Assembly (NCBI GenBank): GCA_902595175.1
Contig: CACJPB010000001.1
Coordinates: forward strand, 62,001 to 126,000
DNA length: 64,000 bases
Direction of reading: 5' to 3'
Origin: an uncultured Prochlorococcus sp.
GTDB lineage: Bacteria; Cyanobacteriota; Cyanobacteriia; PCC-6307; Cyanobiaceae
Part shown: in pieces, positions 56,542 through 64,000 of the stretch
Layout: each line of letters starts with the position of its first letter
Numbering within the stretch: position 1 is the first letter of the stretch
The notes under the pieces: model-generated
What the model was told of the DNA's origin: nothing
Databases searched by the model: none
Seen by the model: the letters and a program-made list of their open reading frames with translations, nothing else
Translations under genes and position numbers: made by a program

Positions 56542-58344
56542 ATGCGCGTAACCACCTCATTTCCTCTGGGGACACTTCGTGACACACCTTCTGAAGCTGA
56601 GATTATTTCACATCAATTACTCTTAAAAGCTGGGTATATTCGCAGAGTTAACAGCGGTATTTATGCATACATGCCACTAATGCTTCGAGTTATTGAAAAA
56701 ATATCCGCAATAATAGAGAAAGAACTTAATAGTATTGGTTGTACAAAATTACTTTTACCCCAACTTCATCCTGCAGATTTATGGAAAAAAAGTGAAAGGT
56801 GGGAAGGATATACCGCAGGTGAAGGAATAATGTTTAATCTCAAAGATAGACAAGGTAAAGAATTTGGTTTAGCACCAACTCACGAAGAGGTGATTACGAG
56901 TATTGCATCAGAGGCCATCAACTCCTATAAGCAATTACCTCAATGTTTTTACCAAATTCAGACAAAATTTAGAGATGAAATAAGGCCAAGGTTTGGATTG
57001 ATGAGAAGTAGAGAATTCATAATGAAAGATGGTTATTCTTTTCATTCTTCAGAAAAAGATCTAGCTTCTTTCTATGAAAAAGTGGGCAATGCTTATGAAA
57101 ATATTTTTAAATCTTGTGGACTGCAGACAGTAGGGGTTGAAGCTGATAGTGGAGCAATTGGCGGTGCTTCATCTAAAGAATTTATGGTCACTGCTGATGC
57201 TGGTGAAGATTCCATTTTGTTCACTCAAAGCGGTTCTTATGCTGCCAATATCGAAAAAGCTGTTTCTCTACCCTCTCAACCTATTCCACTAAAAGATAAT
57301 ATTGCAGAGTGGTTGGAAACACCTCATCAAAAAACAATCCTAGAAGTTTGCAATAATAACAATTTAGACCCAAGTCAGATTATTAAAGTAGTAATATTCC
57401 TTGCACAGTTCGAAGGTAAGTTTGAGGTCCCAATCCTTGCATGCATAAGAGGCGATCAACACATTAATGAAGTAAAGCTTTTTAACTTGATCAATAAACT
57501 TCATCACTTCAATCTCCTTAATCTTAAAAAGATTGAAGACAAAAATACTATCGAAAAAGATCTAGTTGATTTACCCTTAGGTTTTATCGGGCCAAATTTA
57601 GATAATAAAACTATTAAAGCTAGTTCTAATTGGGAAAAAAAATGGATAAGAATAATTGACCATTCTGCAAGTGACCTTTCAAAGTTTATAAGTGGTGGGA
57701 ATAAAGTTAATTTCCATAAAGTTTTTCAAGAATTTTCTTTTGATTCGAAAGACTATCTAATTGGGGATATCAGGAATGCCAAAAAAGGAGATAAAGTAAG
57801 TATTTATGATGATGAAGAACTTAAAGAAAAAAAAGGTATCGAGATTGGACATATTTTCCAACTAGGTCAGAAATATAGTGAAAAATTAAATGCAAAGTTC
57901 TCTGATAAGGACGGTCAGTTAAAAAATTTATGGATGGGTTGTTACGGAATAGGAGTAACAAGAATAGCTCAAGCGGCTATCGAACAGAATCATGATCAAA
58001 AAGGAATTTGTTGGCCTATCCAGATTTCTCCTTTTGAAGTTATTATTATCCCAACAAACCTAAAAGATCCTATTCAAAGTGATCTTACTGAGCAAATCTA
58101 TAACAACTTTTTAATTAATAAAATAGATGTCCTTCTTGACGATAGAAACGATAGAGCTGGAGTGAAATTTAAAGATGCAGAATTAATTGGTATTCCTTTT
58201 CAGATAATTATTGGCAGAGATTCTATTAATAAAGAAGTAGAACTTTTATGCAGAACAAATAATACTAAGCTTAAAATTAGTACTGATAAATTGTTAGAAA
58301 CATTTATTTCCGAATCTGAAATAATGTACAATAAAAGTTCTTAA
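56542..58344 (+). CDS. proS: Prolyl-tRNA synthetase
   Basis: Class II synthetase charging tRNA-Pro. Motif 2 region FRDEIRPRFGLMRSREFIMKDGYSFH is intact, and an INS-type editing insertion spans about residues 230-400. The end of the catalytic core, GCYGIGVTRIAQAAIE, precedes the anticodon-binding domain. At 600 residues it is the bacterial long form. The start is ATG 56542. psb27 follows after 26 nt. Confidence 0.97.
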   Translation: MRVTTSFPLGTLRDTPSEAEIISHQLLLKAGYIRRVNSGIYAYMPLMLRVIEKISAIIEKELNSIGCTKLLLPQLHPADLWKKSERWEGYTAGEGIMFNLKDRQGKEFGLAPTHEEVITSIASEAINSYKQLPQCFYQIQTKFRDEIRPRFGLMRSREFIMKDGYSFHSSEKDLASFYEKVGNAYENIFKSCGLQTVGVEADSGAIGGASSKEFMVTADAGEDSILFTQSGSYAANIEKAVSLPSQPIPLKDNIAEWLETPHQKTILEVCNNNNLDPSQIIKVVIFLAQFEGKFEVPILACIRGDQHINEVKLFNLINKLHHFNLLNLKKIEDKNTIEKDLVDLPLGFIGPNLDNKTIKASSNWEKKWIRIIDHSASDLSKFISGGNKVNFHKVFQEFSFDSKDYLIGDIRNAKKGDKVSIYDDEELKEKKGIEIGHIFQLGQKYSEKLNAKFSDKDGQLKNLWMGCYGIGVTRIAQAAIEQNHDQKGICWPIQISPFEVIIIPTNLKDPIQSDLTEQIYNNFLINKIDVLLDDRNDRAGVKFKDAELIGIPFQIIIGRDSINKEVELLCRTNNTKLKISTDKLLETFISESEIMYNKSS

Positions 58345-58370
58345 GGCTTATTTTTTTTGGGAGCTAAGTT

Positions 58371-58808
58371 ATGTTACTGAAATGGACATCAAAATTATTT
58401 TTTAAGAATCTTACCAAAGCTATATCTTTTGCAATATCTTTAATTGTTACTTTTACGCTATTTAGTTCCCCTTCCATAGCTGCAAAAACCGCTATGACAG
58501 GTGACTATACAAAGGATACAATTTCAGTTGTTAAAACATTACAAACTGCTGTTGATACTCCAAAAGATTCTCCAAATAAAGATGAAGTAAGAAGCGAGGC
58601 TCTTACACTCATAACTGACTATATTTCAAGATATAGAAATAGAGGGATGGTAAATAAAACACAATCATTTACCACAATGCAAACAGCATTAAATGCTATG
58701 GCAGGACATTACAAAAACTTTGCAAGTAGACCTTTACCAGATAAACTTAAGGAGCGTTTAACCAAAGAATTTTCTCTTGCTGAAAAAATGGTTCTAAGAG
58801 AAAGTTGA
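58371..58808 (+). CDS. psb27: Photosystem II assembly factor Psb27
   Basis: Lumenal helical protein that binds CP43 in assembly or repair forms of photosystem II. An N-terminal signal (AISFAISLIVTFTLFSSPSIA) precedes the four-helix domain beginning TGDYTKDTISVVKTL, with the typical RYRNRGMVNKTQSFTTMQTALNAMAGHY. Unlike many freshwater Psb27 proteins there is no lipobox cysteine at the cleavage site (SPSIAAKTAM), so the mature form would not be lipid-anchored. It is 26 nt after proS. Confidence 0.95.
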   Translation: MLLKWTSKLFFKNLTKAISFAISLIVTFTLFSSPSIAAKTAMTGDYTKDTISVVKTLQTAVDTPKDSPNKDEVRSEALTLITDYISRYRNRGMVNKTQSFTTMQTALNAMAGHYKNFASRPLPDKLKERLTKEFSLAEKMVLRES

Positions 58809-58835
58809 TACAATTCATTTACTTTTTAAAAGTAA

Positions 58836-60200
<1,365 letters not shown>

Positions 60201-60215
60201 TTTAGTTCCAAATTA

Positions 60216-61217
60216 ATGAAGGAATCCTTTAGACATTTTGAACATAAAAAAGTTGATCTTATTGGTCTGGGAAACGCAATAGTAGATATTATTGTAAATA
60301 TTGAAGATGAGTTTCTTGAGATAAATAATCTGGATAAAGGATCAATGAATCTAATTAATTCTGATGAATCTCAGAGATTGTTAGAAAATTGCAAAGTGAT
60401 CAAACAAATTTCAGGTGGGTCCTCAGCAAATACAGTTGTTTCTTTAGCAGAATTAGGCAATCATGTGCATTTTATAGGAAGAGTGAAAAATGATCAATTT
60501 GGTAATTTCTTTTCTGAAGATATAAAAAAAAGTAAAACAATATTTAATACTCCACCAACTATTGAAGGTGCTCCAACAGCTCATTCAATTATTTTGATTA
60601 CCCCTGACGCACAAAGAACTATGTGTACTTACTTAGGAGCATCTGTAGAGTTTGAGTCAAAAGACATTGACTTTACTATAATTAAGGAAAGTAAATACTT
60701 ATATTTAGAAGGATATTTATGGGACAGCGAATTAGCTAAAAAAGCTTTTATTAAAGCCGCCCAAATTGCAAAACAATCTAATACAAAAATAATTCTCTCT
60801 TTGTCTGATTCATTTTGTGTAGATAGACATCGTCAAAGTTTCTTGGAATTAATTTATGAATATGTAGATATTGTTTTTTGTAATGAATCCGAGGTGTTAA
60901 GTCTATTTAAAAATGATAAATTATCAAGCTGCCAAGAAGACCTAGCTTCTCTATGTGAATTAGTCATAGTAACTCTTGGAAGCAATGGTTCTCTAATAGT
61001 TAACAAAAATAATGTTGAAATAATTGAGTCAATAACGAAAGGCAAGATTATTGATACTACAGGAGCGGGAGATATTTATGCGGGGGGATTTATCCATGGA
61101 TTAATAAACAATTATTCCCTCAAAATATGCGGAGAGATAGCTTCAATTTGTGCGGGGCAAATAATTACGCAATTAGGATCTAGATCGGATATTGCTCTTA
61201 AAGAGTTAATAAAATAG
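60216..61217 (+). CDS. PfkB-family carbohydrate/nucleoside kinase
   Basis: Ribokinase-fold kinase of 333 residues. GLGNAIVDIIVNIEDEFL near residue 18 and SGGSSANTVVSLAELG form the substrate side; the C-terminal signature DTTGAGDIYAGGFIHG holds the catalytic Asp. The N-terminal layout resembles adenosine kinase-type members, and the position directly behind purA fits a purine nucleoside substrate, but a sugar substrate is also possible. Confidence 0.9.
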   Translation: MKESFRHFEHKKVDLIGLGNAIVDIIVNIEDEFLEINNLDKGSMNLINSDESQRLLENCKVIKQISGGSSANTVVSLAELGNHVHFIGRVKNDQFGNFFSEDIKKSKTIFNTPPTIEGAPTAHSIILITPDAQRTMCTYLGASVEFESKDIDFTIIKESKYLYLEGYLWDSELAKKAFIKAAQIAKQSNTKIILSLSDSFCVDRHRQSFLELIYEYVDIVFCNESEVLSLFKNDKLSSCQEDLASLCELVIVTLGSNGSLIVNKNNVEIIESITKGKIIDTTGAGDIYAGGFIHGLINNYSLKICGEIASICAGQIITQLGSRSDIALKELIK

Positions 61218-61223
61218 ATCTTA

Positions 61224-61529
61224 TCAAATAGTTTTATTCAACCAATCATAATATTTCATCTCAGCATGGTATTTTTTGTAAATAATTTGAGGGACATCAT
61301 ATGTGGAATTTTTATTTACGAAATCAATTAAACAATCTTTAAATTCTAGTTTACTTTTTATAGTGATTTCAAACTCTTTAGTTTCTTCAATATCGTCATC
61401 CCACTCATAAATTGAAAAAATTTGCTTTATGGAAACACAAGCTGCAATTTTTTCTTTTATGAGTAATTTAGCCATTCTCACAGCATTTGTTTTACTTGAT
61501 TCAGTTGCGATAATTACTAATATTTCCAT
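61224..61529 (-). CDS. cutA: CutA1-like divalent-cation tolerance protein
   Basis: Small trimeric PII-like protein. I start at ATG 61529 (MEILVIIATES), two codons inside the ORF-track start. KLLIKEKIAACVSIKQIFSIYEWDDDIEE shows the conserved CutA core with AACV and the YxW region, and VPQIIYKKY closes the fold. The length of 101 is normal. A strong inverted repeat lies between this gene and cobK. Confidence 0.93.
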   Translation of the reverse strand: MEILVIIATESSKTNAVRMAKLLIKEKIAACVSIKQIFSIYEWDDDIEETKEFEITIKSKLEFKDCLIDFVNKNSTYDVPQIIYKKYHAEMKYYDWLNKTI

Positions 61530-61541
61530 AATCAATTAAAC

Positions 61542-61589
61542 ATCAATACAAGGATTTAATTATATGATTGATCAAATCCTTGTATTGAT
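61542..61589 (-). repeat. Perfect 16-bp inverted repeat across the cobK stop codon
   Basis: Left arm ATCAATACAAGGATTT (61542-61557) and right arm AAATCCTTGTATTGAT (61574-61589) are exact reverse complements, separated by 16 nt. In RNA of the minus strand this makes a long AU-rich hairpin covering the last codons of cobK, ending about 13 nt before the cutA start. There is no T-run, so it is not a standard terminator; RNA processing, stabilisation or cutA translational control are possible. Confidence 0.8.
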
Positions 61590-62343
61590 TAAAAGTGTAA
61601 GAATAATCATTTTTTATTTTTGGCCTTTTAACCAAAAATAACTTCATATTACTTCCAGAAATAATACTTTCCCAGTTTTTCTGAGAATAACTTCCTGATT
61701 CTCTGCATAGAACATAATCTATCTCCCAAAAATCACAGAGTTTTTTTTCTAAAATTCTTTCATTATTTTTACTCGGTTCAAGTATCGCTATATTTGAATT
61801 TTCAATACATGATCCAAAAGCTTTAGTTATACTCTCATAGGTAGGAAGTACCCTTGTAAATACATTTGCCTTACAATTCATATAATAATTTGCTGTATCG
61901 CTAAGGAATCTTGAACCTATTGCCAAAAGAATGTTCTTATTTTCCAAATCAACATTATTTATATCTTTTAAATTATCAATATAAAAAAAATTATTAGTTT
62001 TATTTATTAGAGATTTCCTCTCAAAAAGTAATAGAGGTGTATGAATCTCTTTACATGCATCATTAAGATTTTCAGAAATTATTACGGCAAAAGGATGAGT
62101 AGCATCGACAACGAATGTGATTTTATTTTTATTTATGAAATTAATAATTTGATCTTTATTATTTAATTTACCCGTAATGATATGTAACTTTGGATTTTCA
62201 ATATATGCTTGCCCTGCTTTATGAGTTAAAACACTTGCAAAGACTGAATAATTAAGTTCAAGAAGCCTATTAGCTATTTCAGGTCCATCCGAAGTTCCTG
62301 ATAGGATCCAAACATTTTTATAGCAATTTTCTTGATTCTGCAT
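61543..62343 (-). CDS. cobK: Precorrin-6A/cobalt-precorrin-6A reductase
   Basis: Reduces the corrin ring intermediate in cobalamin synthesis. The N-terminal ILSGTSDGPEIANRLLELNY motif (14-33), FVVDATHPFAVIISENLNDAC and LLLFER are typical of CobK/CbiJ, and the C-terminal CRESGSYSQKNWESI segment matches the family. The length of 266 is normal. The last codons form one side of a perfect inverted repeat shared with the spacer. Confidence 0.93.
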   Translation of the reverse strand: MQNQENCYKNVWILSGTSDGPEIANRLLELNYSVFASVLTHKAGQAYIENPKLHIITGKLNNKDQIINFINKNKITFVVDATHPFAVIISENLNDACKEIHTPLLLFERKSLINKTNNFFYIDNLKDINNVDLENKNILLAIGSRFLSDTANYYMNCKANVFTRVLPTYESITKAFGSCIENSNIAILEPSKNNERILEKKLCDFWEIDYVLCRESGSYSQKNWESIISGSNMKLFLVKRPKIKNDYSYTFNQYKDLINHIIKSLY

Positions 62344-62371
62344 CAGTATGTCTTTAATTAAATAGTAAGTA

Positions 62372-62797
62372 ATGAATCATTGTTTAATTCAGGCGGTAAT
62401 TAATAGCGCTCCCCAAATGAGGTATACAAAAGAAAACCAAACTCCAATTGCAGAAATGATTGTTAATTTTAAAGGATTACGTAGTGAAGATCCAACCAGA
62501 GAACTCAAGATCATAGGATGGGGAAATATTGCCCAAGAAATGGTAGACGAACTAAAGGAAGGGCAAAATATTGTTATTGAGGGACGTCTAAAGATGAATT
62601 CTGTCACGAGAAAAGACGGAATAAAAGAAAAGCAACCAGAACTAACAGCTTCAAAGATTCATCAAATATCGCCAGTTAACGTTTTTAATTCTGATCAAAA
62701 AGAAAATAACGAGTCATTTGAAAATAAAGAAACCACCGAAAAATCTAGTTGGGATAGTTCACCTTTAGTACCTGAAGTTGACGAAATACCTTTTTAA
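62372..62797 (+). CDS. ssb: Single-stranded DNA-binding protein
   Basis: OB-fold protein coating single-stranded DNA in replication and repair. The N-terminal domain reads ELKIIGWGNIAQEMVDELKEGQNIVIEGRLKMN, the usual SSB core. The C-terminal third is acidic and Ser/Asn-rich, ending EVDEIPF, which matches the acidic tail tip that recruits partner proteins. The length of 141 is normal. It diverges from cobK by 28 bp. Confidence 0.93.
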   Translation: MNHCLIQAVINSAPQMRYTKENQTPIAEMIVNFKGLRSEDPTRELKIIGWGNIAQEMVDELKEGQNIVIEGRLKMNSVTRKDGIKEKQPELTASKIHQISPVNVFNSDQKENNESFENKETTEKSSWDSSPLVPEVDEIPF

Positions 62798-62798
62798 A

Positions 62799-62981
62799 TC
62801 AAATATCATCATTATTTTCTTGAACACTTATAATAAACTTGCTTATTTTTCTTTCAAGTGCGGCAAGTTCGCTTCTGATTTCTGGCCATTTACCCTTATC
62901 AAGATTTTCTAGTAGCCATGCTCTATCTTGATCAAGTTTAAAAATTAAATCTCCTTGATTTGCAGTATTAGAATCTTGCAT
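62799..62981 (-). CDS. Small conserved hypothetical (60 aa)
   Basis: I start at ATG 62981 (MQDSNTAN) rather than the GTG at 62996. The product is soluble and mostly helical: GDLIFKLDQDRAWLLENLDKGKWPEIRSELAALERKISKFI. The regular spacing of acidic and hydrophobic residues looks like a real protein. The family is unknown to me. It is tail to tail with ssb (1 nt) and diverges from the DUF2854 gene. Confidence 0.7.
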   Translation of the reverse strand: MQDSNTANQGDLIFKLDQDRAWLLENLDKGKWPEIRSELAALERKISKFIISVQENNDDI

Positions 62982-63023
62982 AATACTTGTTAGCACATCT
63001 AAAACTCATTCTACTAAATCAAA

Positions 63024-63554
63024 ATGAAGAAATACTTATCTCCTGGGAACTTAATCGTAACCGCTGGGGGTATATTAGCTTTTGTTGGAATGACTGCTTA
63101 TTTTACAGACTCAGTGAATTTAAGTGTACCTACTTTTTTTTATGGAGTACCTATTTTTCTAATTGGATTAGGCTTAAAGACTTCTGAGATACCTCCTGTA
63201 GAGTTGTTTGATAAGACAAATTTTGCGACAAATAAATTTAATAGACCAAAAGAATTAACAGCACTAGTTAAAGATGTTACAAGATGGAGGTATGGGATAA
63301 AAGCTCATCTTGAATCGTCATTAGAATCTTTAAACTTGTGGGACGAGGATAACCCCCCTCAATTAAAAGAAATAGAAGAAATTACAAAGGAAGAAAAAAA
63401 TGGTCTCAGAATGCGTTTCGAATTAAACGCTGTCCCTCTAGAAAAATGGATTGAAAAACAAGAAAGATTAAACAGGTTTTTCGTCAAAGGTCTTGAATCA
63501 GAATTTATTATCGACGATAATAAAAAAGAATTTGATTTTATTCTCTTTTATTGA
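63024..63554 (+). CDS. DUF2854 domain membrane protein
   Basis: Two N-terminal hydrophobic helices (LIVTAGGILAFVGMTAYF and VPTFFYGVPIFLIGLGL) are joined by a short loop and followed by a soluble domain with TNKFNRPKELTALVKDVTRWRYG and a C-terminal FELNAVPLEKWIEKQERLNRFF. I recognise this as DUF2854, found in cyanobacteria and plants and of unknown function. The length of 176 is normal. argB follows after 68 bp. Confidence 0.88.
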   Translation: MKKYLSPGNLIVTAGGILAFVGMTAYFTDSVNLSVPTFFYGVPIFLIGLGLKTSEIPPVELFDKTNFATNKFNRPKELTALVKDVTRWRYGIKAHLESSLESLNLWDEDNPPQLKEIEEITKEEKNGLRMRFELNAVPLEKWIEKQERLNRFFVKGLESEFIIDDNKKEFDFILFY

Positions 63555-63622
63555 ATATAGGGATATATTTGTAAAAACCTAATTTTTCAATTCAATCAAG
63601 TTTTAATTAGTTTTAATAATGC

Positions 63623-64000
63623 ATGATTCTCAAAGAGTATCAATCTTAAGCGAAGCACTTCCATATATACAAAGTTTCTCAGGTAGAAAAATTGTTATAA
63701 AGTATGGCGGTTCTGTTATGGAAAATGATAATTTAAAAAATGCTTTTTTTAGAGACATAGCACTTTTATCAACCGTTGGGGTTTGTCCGATAGTAATTCA
63801 TGGAGGTGGACCCGAGATTAATAATTGGTTAAAGAAATTAGAAATATCTCCTAAATTCGAAAATGGATTAAGAATTACTGATCAAAAAACAATGGAAATT
63901 GTCGAGATGGTTCTAATGGGTAGAGTTAACAAACAAATTGTAAAAGGCATTAATAAAACTGGATCCTTAGCTGTGGGGATATCAGGTCTTGATGGCAACT
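63623..64000 (+). CDS. argB: Acetylglutamate kinase (partial, cut by window edge)
   Basis: Second step of arginine synthesis; phosphorylates N-acetylglutamate and is controlled by PII in cyanobacteria. From ATG 63623 the first 126 codons are present: [17 protein letters not shown] near residues 24-40, [16 protein letters not shown] and the start of the substrate region [17 protein letters not shown]. The remaining roughly 160 residues lie outside. The long N-terminal helix [20 protein letters not shown] is the arginine-sensitive type. Confidence 0.97.

Overview
The window reads as a piece of a very AT-rich, gene-dense marine picocyanobacterial chromosome, most probably Prochlorococcus and most likely a high-light-adapted strain. 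This rests on pattern recognition, not a database search. Supporting features are a small High-light-inducible protein, Psb27, the ClpP/ClpR pair, cyanobacterium-restricted DUF1825, DUF2854, DUF3086 and DUF3119 proteins, a nickel superoxide dismutase with its maturation peptidase in place of an iron enzyme, and very short intergenic spaces with many 4-13 bp gene overlaps. I see no insertion sequence, CRISPR array, rRNA operon or intact prophage.

Layout: 1-5 kb holds pepA (cut by the window edge), a GIY-YIG protein, a DUF1825 gene, tyrS, pyrF and plsY. 4.4-8.7 kb is a leftward run from an MFS carrier through an MlaE-type permease, DUF3119 and DUF3086 genes to plsY, which looks membrane/lipid related. 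8.7-13.3 kb holds tRNA-Gly, a glycogen debranching enzyme, HU and a cluster of very small membrane or exported proteins beside an Hli gene. 13.3-20 kb carries cobD, ilvC, clpP, clpR, a PIN/TRAM protein, hemW, panB and the SRP RNA. 20-25 kb is a division and wall cluster (ftsZ, ftsQ, an unknown, ddl) followed by miaB and tRNA-His. 25-30.4 kb holds a cytosine-deaminase-like amidohydrolase, a GlcD-like oxidase, folC, argD and tRNA-Leu. 30.4-36.4 kb has two overlapping micro-ORFs, murA, then spoU-lpd-trpC. 35.7-37.3 kb is a nickel module (nickel transporter-like protein, sodX, sodN). 37.3-44.4 kb has an FKBP isomerase, lnt, mnmA, nnrE/D, a sigma factor and pdhA. 44.4-48.9 kb has a decayed integrase, cobO, pyrH, frr, a geranylgeranyl-reductase-like gene and tal. 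48.9-55.9 kb has ftsI with an FtsL-like small partner, a CPBP protease, a two-domain phosphatase, lepB, an Spx/ArsC-like protein and ppa. 56-64 kb has a small putative DNA-binding protein, proS, psb27, purA, a PfkB kinase, cutA, cobK, ssb, DUF2854 and the start of argB.

Functionally most of this is core metabolism: amino acid synthesis (ilvC, trpC, argB, argD), nucleotides (pyrF, pyrH, purA), cobalamin (cobD, cobO, cobK), peptidoglycan and division (murA, ddl, ftsZ, ftsQ, ftsI), translation (tyrS, proS, frr, miaB, mnmA, spoU) and protein turnover or export (clpP/clpR, lepB, SRP RNA, sodX).

I did not find a clear new multi-gene system. The best leads are: a C-terminal tyrosine-recombinase remnant between pdhA and cobO that the ORF track misses; two conserved genes (spoU-like and sodX) with no ATG, GTG or TTG at the expected start; a pair of 35/36-codon ORFs overlapping as ATGA in an otherwise empty gap; a small single-TM protein in the position where ftsL sits in other bacteria; and a perfect 16-bp inverted repeat across the cobK stop codon.
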